Assembly: GCA_964291375.2 (NCBI GenBank)
Contig: OZ219809.1
Location: 1,302,001 to 1,366,000, forward strand
DNA from: 3107 sp001483205
Lineage (GTDB): Bacteria > Pseudomonadota > Alphaproteobacteria > Rhodobacterales > Rhodobacteraceae
DNA length: 64,000 nt
Direction of reading: 5' to 3'
In this document: piece by piece, positions 35,101 through 43,042 of the stretch
Layout: each line of letters opens with the position of its first letter
Position numbering within the stretch: the first letter of the stretch is position 1
The notes under the pieces: model-generated
The model's input: the letters and a program-made list of their open reading frames with translations, nothing else
Told to the model about the DNA's origin: nothing
Databases searched by the model: none
Translations under genes and position numbers: made by a program

Positions 35101-37886
35101 TCACGGTGCCGAATTTCGTCACCAATGCCACGCTTGATGCGCAGGCTGTGTATGAGACGGCCACCGTGTCGATCAACCGCGAAGACGATGACGAGGATGT
35201 CCCCGGCCATCAGGTGGCGCTGTCGAACATTTTCCACGTGACGATCAGCGTGACGGTCGGCGACGAGACACAGAGCTACTACATCAACGGGTCTCCGCCG
35301 TCACCGGACGATGCGCTGACCGGCTTTGAGTTGGTGGATGCGGCGACGGACGCGGATTTGGGTGTGATTGCGGATGGCGATACGTTGTCGGGGTCGGCGA
35401 CGGGGCTGTATGGTTTCCGCGCGGCGGTCACGCCGGGGGCGGAGATCGGCAGCGTGGTGCTGACGCTTTCCGGTCCGGACGAGGGTGACACCCATACGCA
35501 GACCGAGGGCCTGTTGCCCTATTCGCTCTACGGCGATGCGCCGGGCGGGGCGAATGGTGGCCGGGCCGAGCATGGCCGGGTGCTGGCGGCGGGGTCGTAT
35601 ACGCTCTCGGCGACGGCCTATGCGGAGAGCGGCGGCGCGGGCGATGCGCTTGACACGCGCTCGGTGACGTTCACGGTCGGGGACGCGGCCACAACGCTGC
35701 CGGCCTCGGCGGGGGTGCTGACCGGCCTGGTGCTGGTTGATGCCTCGGACAACACCGATCTGGGCGCGATTGCGGATGGCGATACGCTGTCGGTGTCGTC
35801 GGACGGCACCTATGGCATCCGCGCCGGCGTGGGGCAGACCGTCGGCAGCGTGGTGCTGACGCTTTCCGGTCCGGGCGAGACGGACACCCATACGCAGACC
35901 GAGAGCATTGCGCCCTATTCGCTCTATGGCGACGAGGATGACGGGGCCGGCGGGCGGACGCTCAATGGCGAGCCCCTGCCGGTGGGGTCGTATACGCTGA
36001 CGGCAACGGCCTATGCGGAGCGCGGCGGCGCGGGCGAGGTGCAGGGCACGCTGTCGGTGTCGTTCGAGGTGCTGGAGGCGGCGGTGCTGTCGGTGGCGGA
36101 TGCGAGCGCCACGGAAGGCACCGATGAGGCGCTTGACTTCGTAGTGACACTGGATCGCGAGGCGACCGGCACGGTGACGGTGAGCTATGCGACTGAGGAT
36201 GGCGTCGCGACGGAGCCTGCGGACTACACGGCGACCTCTGGCACCCTGACCTTCGCGGCGGGCGAGACCACACAGACGGTTTCGGTGCCGATCGTGAACG
36301 ACGGCCATGATGAGGGCAGCGAAACGATGACCCTGACGCTTTCGGGGGCAACCGGGGCGACGATCACCGATGACCGGGCGACGGGAACGATCTCGAATGA
36401 CGGCCCGATCCCCGAGGCATGGCTGGCCCGTTTCGGGCGCACGGTGACGGGTCAGGTGCTGGATGCGGTGGAGACCCGGCTGTCGGCCACGCGCGCGGTG
36501 GGGGTTGAGGCCCGGCTTGCGGGTGAGGCCCTGCCGTCTTCGGATGAGGCGGCGGCGTCTCTGGCCTCGTGGCTCGCCCCGGCGGAACCGGATCGGGGCC
36601 TGATGTCTCAGGCGGATGCCCCCGGCGGGGTGCGGTTCGAGACCCGCGCCCTGACCGAGCGGGATTTCCTCGTCGGCACGTCCTTTGCGATGACGGCGCA
36701 GGCGGGTGAGGGCGGCGGTTTTGCCTCGCTGTGGGGCAATGCCTCGGTCACCGGTTTCGATGGCCGGAGGGCCAACCTGACCCTGGACGGCGAGGTGACC
36801 ACCGGGCTGATCGGGGTTGACTGGGCGGCGGACAACCGGGTTATGGGCCTGGCACTCGGCCATTCGCGCGGCACCGGCAACTATCGGGATGCGGAGGGTT
36901 CGCCCGGCATGGACGGCAAGATCGAGGCGACGCTGACCGGCCTCTACCCCTATGCGGGCATTGACCTGACCGACCGGCTGTCGGTCTGGGCGGCGGCGGG
37001 CCATGGCACCGGCGAGGTAACGGTGACGCCATCGGGCGGGGCCGACCTGACGGCTGACCTGTCGATGTCGATGCTGGCGGCGGGGTTGCGCAACGAGGTG
37101 CTGCGGCCTGCGGGCAGTGGTCTCTCGCTGGCGGTTAAGGGCGATGCGCGCTTCACCCGGACCTCCTCGGACGCGGTGGATGGCATGAGCACGAGCGGCG
37201 GCAATCTGGCGGCGGCGGACGCGGATGTGTGGCTGCTGCGCGCCGGGATCGAGGGGGCGCAGACGATGACCCTGACCGCCGGTGCCACCCTCACCCCGTC
37301 TTTCGAGGTCGGGCTGCGGCTTGACGGCGGCGACGCCGAGACCGGTATGGGTGCGGACATCGGCGGCGGGCTGGCCTTTGCCGATCCGGCGAGCGGCCTG
37401 ACGCTTGACCTGAAGGCGCGGGGGCTGCTGGCCCATGAGGCGTCGGGTTTCCGGGAGTGGGGTGCGAGTATTGCCGCCTCGTGGGATCCGCGCCCGACGA
37501 CCGACCGGGGGCCGGCGCTGTCGCTCACGCAGACCTGGGGCGCATCGCCGTCGGGCGGCATGGATGCGCTGCTGTCGCGCGAGACGCTGGCGGGGCTGGC
37601 GGCGGATGACAGCGCCGGGACGTTCGGGGCGGCGGGCCGTCTGGAGGGTGAACTGGGCTATGGCATCGCGATGTTCGGCGGCGGGTTCACGGGGACGCCG
37701 AATGTCGGTTTTGCCCTGTCGGACGGCGGGGCGCGTGAGTGGCGGGTCGGCTGGCGGCTCAGCCCCGGCGGAACCGCGCGCGGCGATTTTGACTTTGGCT
37801 TCAGTCTTGATGCCACCCGGCGCGACCCCGCAGGCGGCGGTGCCCCCGAGCACGCAGTGGCGCTGAAGGGCGCACTGCGCTGGTAG
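32196..37886 (+). CDS. Giant autotransporter-like surface adhesin
   Basis: 1896 residues. An extended N-region ends in a signal peptide (ALALAALLIVAGTLAFVGQA, cleavage near residue 100). Then come an adhesin-type domain (101-230), two SwmB-like domains (about 232-320 and 481-575), a Calx-beta-like part (590-700), a cadherin-like Ig domain (PNQTLVAGTAFSYTFPEDTF, 704-790), a cadherin-like beta-sandwich (TSLASLALEGMELDPAFDP, 943-1030), two repeats of about 120 residues (1039 and 1173 onward), a Calx-beta domain (1296-1402) and a C-terminal 12-strand-type barrel ending in tryptophan. It is probably secreted by a type V route and cell-surface bound. The ATG at 32196 follows AGGGAGGG; it lies in a sequence resembling a dispersed-repeat end. 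Confidence 0.85.
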   Translation: MQRDFREGVSGTDEAGNHDRGHWLAAPGSGAKMAGLARSATGAAAFRSGGDSADPMGRTAPDRFGTGFADALCARLTRALALAALLIVAGTLAFVGQAQAQQTLWSATLTVKDLVVDSTSMAKGCSNNDNVADDPLCSTSSILTDDDFTFEGTTYTIRALFVLNNSANLGISFTGPLRTKARALTLSIGSTDFAFKDADVKEDNARIWNSSGLSWSVGDTVAVSLKASTDTTAPTVSSAEIAADIPRELVITFDEELDTDSVPAASAFTVKVRGTALPKPTAVAIDSDDEAKLKLTFAAPFDGDQTNVTVGYDKPRLTPIERYRGKRVYPLRDIVTNEVASFTGQSVTNHTPTCPDGQPATSIWQACLTIGHNGGLTGGYQGHGRAAFGKLSPTAVPDSGAGNVIRLTNYIGNVYLAFDEHVHATTKNWVLQIGDKSLEFSKAYYVEGYETYRWENEGTLWYAFHHGAKVSVSLRAGSADVGPILQEATVNGDTMELVFDEDLKTSSVPAGTAFTVQVAGSDRSLVNTDPVAVSGRTVTLTLASAVSYREAVTVAYTKPGSNPLEDTGGNDADNFAATTVENETPNPRARRLVFTPANLIVPEGGSATYTVTLDRKPPGDASIENPEDDPDRVDYVVFIEEVKSSYRDTNKLQLSREGFVLDVTNWDTGKEITVTALRDGDGHDNRVTLEVNYNSYISVTIEDTNAPPRVANPIPNQTLVAGTAFSYTFPEDTFTDANGDTLSYSASRSFAAWPDWLTFDAATRTFSGTPGQDDTGFYQIYVRADDGVRHRAPYTQDMFYFRVYESLEAQLEGRRLPPAHRSGPSGSSFLRSVKQPPGGCRIEVSVQFRAPDGTMITVPELTAADFAVENGTIGTPVQNDDGWNVVVSATPGFTGLMRVRLLAREPAEVPESGDDDGESQFWETVEQVYRVDSRGEDCGLVTSTSLASLALEGMELDPAFDPDTYQYRVTVPNFVTNATLDAQAVYETATVSINREDDDEDVPGHQVALSNIFHVTISVTVGDETQSYYINGSPPSPDDALTGFELVDAATDADLGVIADGDTLSGSATGLYGFRAAVTPGAEIGSVVLTLSGPDEGDTHTQTEGLLPYSLYGDAPGGANGGRAEHGRVLAAGSYTLSATAYAESGGAGDALDTRSVTFTVGDAATTLPASAGVLTGLVLVDASDNTDLGAIADGDTLSVSSDGTYGIRAGVGQTVGSVVLTLSGPGETDTHTQTESIAPYSLYGDEDDGAGGRTLNGEPLPVGSYTLTATAYAERGGAGEVQGTLSVSFEVLEAAVLSVADASATEGTDEALDFVVTLDREATGTVTVSYATEDGVATEPADYTATSGTLTFAAGETTQTVSVPIVNDGHDEGSETMTLTLSGATGATITDDRATGTISNDGPIPEAWLARFGRTVTGQVLDAVETRLSATRAVGVEARLAGEALPSSDEAAASLASWLAPAEPDRGLMSQADAPGGVRFETRALTERDFLVGTSFAMTAQAGEGGGFASLWGNASVTGFDGRRANLTLDGEVTTGLIGVDWAADNRVMGLALGHSRGTGNYRDAEGSPGMDGKIEATLTGLYPYAGIDLTDRLSVWAAAGHGTGEVTVTPSGGADLTADLSMSMLAAGLRNEVLRPAGSGLSLAVKGDARFTRTSSDAVDGMSTSGGNLAAADADVWLLRAGIEGAQTMTLTAGATLTPSFEVGLRLDGGDAETGMGADIGGGLAFADPASGLTLDLKARGLLAHEASGFREWGASIAASWDPRPTTDRGPALSLTQTWGASPSGGMDALLSRETLAGLAADDSAGTFGAAGRLEGELGYGIAMFGGGFTGTPNVGFALSDGGAREWRVGWRLSPGGTARGDFDFGFSLDATRRDPAGGGAPEHAVALKGALRW
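35311..36070 (+). repeat. Two-copy internal repeat of the adhesin
   Basis: Modules at about 35311-35690 and 35716-36070 encode matching units (TGFELVDAATDADLGVIADG versus TGLVLVDASDNTDLGAIADG, and shared GSVVLTLSGP and PYSLYGD). This is a duplicated beta-rich passenger domain, diverged at the protein level but still similar at the DNA level. Confidence 0.85.
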
Positions 37887-38103
37887 CGGTGATTGCAGCG
37901 GAGACCGCCGGGACCGGAGCGGAGACTTTGAAGGGGCGGCGGGTGTTATGCCCCCGCCTGCCCAGGCCAAACAACAAAACCGTGCTTGTGACAGGCAGGC
38001 GCGGGGGCGTCCTGAAACGGCAAGCATGACCGGCACACCCGCGGGCGGACCAATGCCCCTGGCGCGCTGATCGTCAGGGCCTTGCTCACCGCATTTCCCC
38101 CGA

Positions 38104-40347
38104 TCAGCCGCCGCTCCGCAGCCACTCCATGATCGCCGGGCGCACCGATTGCTGACCCGAGGCGCGGGCCTCTTCAATCACCCGACGCGCGGCGCGCAAA
38201 TCACTCTGGCGCAGCAAATGCTTCACAGGCCCGATTGACGCAGGCCGCATTGACAGGCTGCGCAGGCCGACAGCCGCAAAGCAGAGCGCCTCAACCGGTC
38301 GCCCGGCGTCCTCGCCACAGAACGATACCGGGGTTCCGGCCTCGTCGCACCGCCTGGCGATATGCTCTACAAGGCCCAGAAAACTGACATTCAGCGTGTC
38401 ATACCGCTTGCGGACCAGCTCATTCTCGCGATCCGCGGCAAAGAAAAACTGCTTCAGGTCATTGCCGCCGATCGAAATGAAATCCGCCATCCCGAAAAAC
38501 TGCGCCGGGGCAAAGGCCAGCGACGGCGTTTCCAGCATCGCACCGATCTCCAGCCGCTCGGGCAGAACATGGCCCAGTGTCCTTTCGCGCTCCACCTCGC
38601 GCAGGAAAAGGGCGCGCGCCGCCTTGAACTCCTCGAACTGCGCAATCATCGGGAACATGACCGCCAGAGGCCGCCCCCCGGCCCCGCGCAACAGCGCCTG
38701 CGCCTGCATCCGCATGACGCCGGGCTTGTCAAGACCCACCCGGATCGCCCGCCAGCCAAGCGCGGGGTTCGGCTCATCCTGCGGCTTCATATAGGGCAGA
38801 ACCTTGTCGGACCCGATGTCGAGGGTGCGAAAGATGACCGGCCTGCCCTTCGCCGCGTCCATCACCCGTGCATAGAGCGCCGCAAGCTCCCCCCTGCGCG
38901 GCACCTTGTTGCGGATCAGAAACTGCAATTCGGTGCGGAACAGCCCGACGCCCTCGGCCCCCGAACCCTCAAGCGACGGCAGATCGGCCATCAGCCCGGC
39001 GTTCATCTTCAGCGTGATGACCTCTCCCGACAGGGTTTCGGCGGGCTTGTCGCGGATCGAAACATAGCGTTCCTGCGCCTTTGCCTGCATCGCCATCTTG
39101 TCACGGAACGCGGCCACCACCGTGTCATCGGGGCGCAGATGCACGATACCCTGTTCGCCGTCGATCATCATGTGATCGCCGTTCAGCGCCTCGGTGGTGA
39201 TCCGGGCCGCATGGATGACCAGAGGAATGGCCAACGCGCGGGCAACGATGGTTGCATGAGACCCGACAGAGCCTTCCTCCAGCACGATCCCCTTCAGCTT
39301 GCGCCCGTATTCCAGCAACTCCGCCGGGCCGATATTGCGCGCCACCAGAATCGGGTTTTCGGGCAGTTCCGCACCGGCATCGGCCCCCTGCCCGGTCAGA
39401 ATGCGCAACAGCCGGTTCGACAGATCGTCAAGATCATACAGCCGCTCGCGCAGATAGGCGTCCGGCACCTGGCCAAGCCGCGCCCGGGCCGAGGATTGTT
39501 CCTTTTCCACCGCGGCCTCGGCGGTCAGGCCACGGGCGATGTCCTCTTCCATCCGCCGCATCCAGCCCTTGGAGTTGGCAAACATCCGGTAGGCTTCGAG
39601 AACCTGCAACTGTTCCTTGTCGCCGCCCGCCTCAGCCGAAAGCATATCATCGACCGAGACGCGCAGAAGGTTGATCGCCCCGCGCAGGCGGCGGGCCTCC
39701 AGATGCGGGTCTTCGGCAATCGGGCGGGTGACGATGACCCTCGGTTCGTGCAGATAGGCCCGGCCCTCTGCCACCCCTTCCTGCGCGACGCCGCCATTGA
39801 TCACCACCGGCTGTTGGTGGGGGGCCGACAGGGCCGCGCCCTCGCCGATGAACGCGCCCAGTTCGGCCATCTCGGCCAGAACCATGGCGACGACCTCCAG
39901 CCCGTAGATTTCATCGCCGGAAAATTCGCGGGCCTCCCGCGATTGCACGACCAGAACCCCCAGCCGCTCCCCCAACCGCTGAATCGGCACCCCGAGGAAA
40001 GAGGAAAACACCTCCTCCCCCGTCTCGGGCATATAGCGGAACCCCTTTTCCGAGGGCGCATCGGGCGCGTTCACCGGGCGCGAAAACCGGGCCACACGCC
40101 CGACCAGACCTTCGCCCAGACGCAGGCGGGTCTTGTGGACGGCCTCTGCATTCAGCCCCTGCGTCGCGCACAGCTCTAATGTGTCTTCGTCGCGAAACAG
40201 GTAGATCGAGCAAACCTCTGTCCGCATCGAATCGGCGATCAGGTGGGTGATCCGGTCCAGCCGCTCCTGCCCGGCCCCCTCTGCCGCCAGAGCATCACGC
40301 AGCCGCCCGAGCAGCTTGCGGCTTCTGGTTTCCGTCTGTTCGGTCAT
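38104..40347 (-). CDS. ptsP: Phosphoenolpyruvate-protein phosphotransferase PtsP (enzyme I-Ntr)
   Basis: 747 residues. An N-terminal GAF domain (about 1-160, with FSSFLGVPIQRLGERLGVLV) precedes the enzyme I core. The phosphorylated histidine is in EGSVGSHATIVARALAIPLV, and the PEP-binding domain shows GVGLFRTELQFL, FRTLDIGSDKVLPYM and VSFCGEDAGRP. It starts the nitrogen phosphotransferase relay to NPr and EIIA-Ntr, a regulatory rather than sugar-transport system. The relay partners are not in this window. It lies 9 bases downstream of lysC on the same strand, so the two are probably co-transcribed. Confidence 0.95.
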   Translation of the reverse strand: MTEQTETRSRKLLGRLRDALAAEGAGQERLDRITHLIADSMRTEVCSIYLFRDEDTLELCATQGLNAEAVHKTRLRLGEGLVGRVARFSRPVNAPDAPSEKGFRYMPETGEEVFSSFLGVPIQRLGERLGVLVVQSREAREFSGDEIYGLEVVAMVLAEMAELGAFIGEGAALSAPHQQPVVINGGVAQEGVAEGRAYLHEPRVIVTRPIAEDPHLEARRLRGAINLLRVSVDDMLSAEAGGDKEQLQVLEAYRMFANSKGWMRRMEEDIARGLTAEAAVEKEQSSARARLGQVPDAYLRERLYDLDDLSNRLLRILTGQGADAGAELPENPILVARNIGPAELLEYGRKLKGIVLEEGSVGSHATIVARALAIPLVIHAARITTEALNGDHMMIDGEQGIVHLRPDDTVVAAFRDKMAMQAKAQERYVSIRDKPAETLSGEVITLKMNAGLMADLPSLEGSGAEGVGLFRTELQFLIRNKVPRRGELAALYARVMDAAKGRPVIFRTLDIGSDKVLPYMKPQDEPNPALGWRAIRVGLDKPGVMRMQAQALLRGAGGRPLAVMFPMIAQFEEFKAARALFLREVERERTLGHVLPERLEIGAMLETPSLAFAPAQFFGMADFISIGGNDLKQFFFAADRENELVRKRYDTLNVSFLGLVEHIARRCDEAGTPVSFCGEDAGRPVEALCFAAVGLRSLSMRPASIGPVKHLLRQSDLRAARRVIEEARASGQQSVRPAIMEWLRSGG

Positions 40348-40356
40348 CGGCCCGGT

Positions 40357-41601
40357 TCAGCCCGCTTTCTCCAACCCGAAGGCATCATGCAGGGCCTGAA
40401 CCGCGAGTTCCATATATTTCCGGTCTATGAGCACGGAAATTTTTATTTCAGAGGTTGTGATGACTTTGATATTGATGCCTTCCGCGTGCAGGGCCTCGAA
40501 CATCCGGGCGGCAACCCCGGTATGGCTGCGCATCCCGATCCCCACCACCGAAACCTTGGCGACATTCACATCGGCAATCAGGTCGTGGAAATTGATGTCG
40601 CCGTCCGCCTTGGCCTGCCGCAGGGCCTTTTCGGCGCGGGGCACCTGATCGGTGGGCAGGGAAAAGGTCATGTCCGTGCGGCCCTCTTCGGCGATATTCT
40701 GCACGATCATGTCCACATTGACGCCTGCCCCGGACAGCGGGCCGAAAATCGCCGCGGCGATGCCGGGGCGGTCGGCGACCGAGACCAGGGTCATCTGCGC
40801 CTCGTCACGGGAATGGGCAACGCCCGACACGACATTGGATTCCATTCTTTCCTCCTCATCGCAGACCAGTGTGCCCGTTGCCTCGTCGCCGTCGCCATCC
40901 GCAAAGCTCGACAACACCCGCAGCTTGACCTTATAGCGCATGGCCAGCTCGACCGAACGGGTTTGCAGCACCCGCGCCCCGAGACTGGCGAGTTCCAGCA
41001 TTTCCTCGAACGCAATCCGGTTCAGCCGCCGCGCGCCCGAGCTGATACGCGGATCGGTCGTATAAACGCCGTCAACATCGGTGTATATGTCGCAGCGTGC
41101 GGCCCCGAAGGCGGCGGCAAAGGCAACGGCGGTGGTGTCAGAGCCGCCGCGCCCCAGGGTGGTGATCCGCCCCTCGGGGCTGACACCCTGAAAGCCCGCA
41201 ACCACGGCGACCTTCATGCCCTCGGCGAATTTGGCGGTGATGTTGCCGGTGGGGATGTCCTCGATGCGTGCGGCGGAATGGGCCGATGTGGTGTTCAGCG
41301 GCACCTGCCAGCCCTGCCAGCTTCGGGCGGGCACGTCCATTTCCTGCAAGGTCAGGGCCATCAGACCGGCGGTGACGTTTTCGCCCGCGCTGACCACGGC
41401 GTCATATTCCCGCGCGTCGAACAGGGCCGAGGTTTCGGACACCATCCCGGACAGCCTGTCGGTTTCGCCCGACATGGCCGAGACGATGACGATGACATCA
41501 TGGCCCCTTGCGACCTCGGCGGCCACGCGCCCGGCGGCGCGCCGGATCAGGTCCGGGGAGCCGACCGAGGTGCCTCCGAATTTCATCACCAGTAACGGCA
41601 T
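40357..41601 (-). CDS. lysC: Aspartate kinase
   Basis: 414 residues. LysC phosphorylates aspartate, the first step to lysine, diaminopimelate, threonine and methionine. The kinase domain starts MPLLVMKFGGTSVGSPDLIR and shows GRGGSDTTAVAFAAAF and YTDVDGVYTTDPRI. Two C-terminal ACT domains (VSVADRPGIAAAIFGPLSGA and VVGIGMRSHTGVAARMFEAL) carry feedback control. The ATG at 41601 is the family start; a longer frame adds unrelated residues. Cytoplasmic; upstream partner of ptsP. Confidence 0.96.
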   Translation of the reverse strand: MPLLVMKFGGTSVGSPDLIRRAAGRVAAEVARGHDVIVIVSAMSGETDRLSGMVSETSALFDAREYDAVVSAGENVTAGLMALTLQEMDVPARSWQGWQVPLNTTSAHSAARIEDIPTGNITAKFAEGMKVAVVAGFQGVSPEGRITTLGRGGSDTTAVAFAAAFGAARCDIYTDVDGVYTTDPRISSGARRLNRIAFEEMLELASLGARVLQTRSVELAMRYKVKLRVLSSFADGDGDEATGTLVCDEEERMESNVVSGVAHSRDEAQMTLVSVADRPGIAAAIFGPLSGAGVNVDMIVQNIAEEGRTDMTFSLPTDQVPRAEKALRQAKADGDINFHDLIADVNVAKVSVVGIGMRSHTGVAARMFEALHAEGINIKVITTSEIKISVLIDRKYMELAVQALHDAFGLEKAG

Positions 41602-41675
41602 GGTGGGTTTCTTCCGCCCCGCTGGTTCAACGCCCGTGTCATAGGCGCGAAGGGATGGCGGGGCAAGGCAAATGG

Positions 41676-41746
41676 AAGACCTGTGCATGATAGCTCAGCC
41701 GGGCGGGACAGGTTGGCCGCTGATGCGCCAATATGCAGAGGTCTTT
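41676..41746. repeat. Short 71-bp MITE-like element (two ends joined)
   Basis: Left end AAGACCTGTGCATGAT and right end AATATGCAGAGGTCTTT (41730-41746) enclose only about 37 bases, including GGTTGGCCGCTGATGCGCC. It looks like a full element that lost its hairpin interior. Confidence 0.7.
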
Positions 41747-41878
41747 TATCCGCGGATAAGGGGGTGCGTCCGGCGGACCGTTTCAGGGCCGAACGGGCGG
41801 AGCCCCAAGGCGCGGCTCGGGCAGTTCCGCCGGGCGGATGGTTGGCAACCGATATGCCAATATGCAGGGGAATTTACG
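41745..41878. repeat. Palindrome and GC-rich repeat units upstream of lysC
   Basis: TTTATCCGCGGATAAG (41745-41760) is the fifth copy of the 16-base palindrome, with one changed base. It is followed by GGACCGTTTCAGGGCCGAAC and CGGAGCCCCAAGGCGC, shared with 15420-15465, and by an end fragment GGTTGGCAACCGATATGCC then AATATGCAGGGGAATTT. The 41602-41908 spacer holds no gene. Confidence 0.7.
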
Positions 41879-41908
41879 TTATGCCGCCTGACCCTGGGCG
41901 CGAAACCC

Positions 41909-42340
41909 TCAGTTGGTCTTCCGCGTCGGCGTGAATGGCAGCGGTGCAACGGGGATGCCATCCTCGATCAGCGACTTCGCGTCCCGTGGTCGGGCCTCGC
42001 CGTAAATCGAGCGCCCCGGTGCATCGCCCTCGTGAATGGCGCGGGCCTCGCTGGCGAAATTCATGCCGACATATTCCGAGTTCGCCTCGACTTCGGCCCT
42101 GATGCGGGCCAGCATCGCCTCTCTGCCCGCCAGCGGGTCAGCCGGGGCGCGGGACCGCCGGGCCTCTGCCTTCCGGCCCGGACGCACATTCGGGGCCATG
42201 ATCGTCTTGTCCACCTCGGTCGAGCCGCATTCGGCGCAGGCCACCATGCCCGCCGCCCTGACCCGCTCATAGGCATCGGCAGACCGGAACCAGCTTTCAA
42301 AGCTGTGGCCATTCGCACATTTCAGCGTATAGCGGATCAT
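41909..42340 (-). CDS. DUF1178 family zinc-ribbon-like protein
   Basis: 143 residues. The N-terminus MIRYTLKCANGHSFESWF with a second cysteine pair in VACAECGSTEVDKTIMAPNV forms the C-C...C-C ribbon typical of DUF1178. The remainder is charged and helical. Function unknown. The start at MIRYTLKC was chosen as the family start; eight more residues are possible upstream. Confidence 0.88.
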   Translation of the reverse strand: MIRYTLKCANGHSFESWFRSADAYERVRAAGMVACAECGSTEVDKTIMAPNVRPGRKAEARRSRAPADPLAGREAMLARIRAEVEANSEYVGMNFASEARAIHEGDAPGRSIYGEARPRDAKSLIEDGIPVAPLPFTPTRKTN

Positions 42341-42410
42341 GTCAGAGCGCACCTCTTGCCCCAAGGATACATAACCATCCGGCGACCGGAATCAAACCGG
42401 TTTCTGCGTT

Positions 42411-42887
42411 TCATCCGGGCAACCGCGCCGGGTCAAACTGCCGTATGATCGCCGAAAGCTCCGGTTCGTCCACCAGCGCCGCCGCCTTTTTCCGCACGAA
42501 CCATTTGCGTTTGCGCATGTGGGCCTCGGGATAGTCCTTCAGCAGCCGCCGCACCCGCACCGGAAACACCGCGACGATACAGGGCCGCCGGACCTGCCGG
42601 TCAACCGCCTTCTGATAGGAATAGATGCCGACGCAGACCGGGGTGGCCTTGCCCTCAACCCCCGCTTCCTCATAGGCCTCGCGCAGGGCGGTCTGGGAAG
42701 GCGTCGCGTTGTCCACCGGCCAGCCCTTGGGGGTGAGCCAGCGCCCGCTCTCCCGGCTGGTGATGAGCAGCACCTGAACCTTGCCGTTCCTGACCCGGTG
42801 ACAGAGCGCACCAAACTGGGTGCTGACATCGCACTTTTGCAGGCCGCCCAGCCTGATCGGTTGCTGTTGCAGTTGAACTGCCGTCAC
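42411..42887 (-). CDS. NUDIX hydrolase
   Basis: 158 residues from a GTG start at 42887; an upstream start at 42977 would add 30 unlikely residues, and neither has a strong ribosome site. The Nudix box is GWPVDNATPSQTALREAYEE followed by AGV: the REx2EExG core is complete, but the first glutamate of the consensus is alanine, as I recall for the diphosphoinositol-phosphatase-like subgroup. It would hydrolyse nucleoside or inositol diphosphate-linked substrates. It lies 70 bases upstream of the DUF1178 gene on the same strand. Confidence 0.85.
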   Translation of the reverse strand: MTAVQLQQQPIRLGGLQKCDVSTQFGALCHRVRNGKVQVLLITSRESGRWLTPKGWPVDNATPSQTALREAYEEAGVEGKATPVCVGIYSYQKAVDRQVRRPCIVAVFPVRVRRLLKDYPEAHMRKRKWFVRKKAAALVDEPELSAIIRQFDPARLPG

Positions 42888-43042
42888 CGTGATACCGCCA
42901 CCCGATTGGCCTCGTCTCTGCCTGCCGGTCGAAATGTTGTGTTTCCGGCAGCTTAGCAGAGAAGATATGGATTGCAAGGGGGGTGTTGGTCAGGGCGTGG
43001 GGGCCACAGCACCGGGGTGGCGGCGGGGCATCGCGCCGCTGG

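Noticed and set aside
35301..38177. A 958-codon open frame on the minus strand
   Set aside because: It is antisense to the adhesin gene, is arginine- and histidine-rich, and matches no fold; it results from high GC codon use on the plus strand.
38362..40179. A 605-codon plus-strand open frame
   Set aside because: It is the shadow of ptsP, whose frame has clear catalytic motifs.
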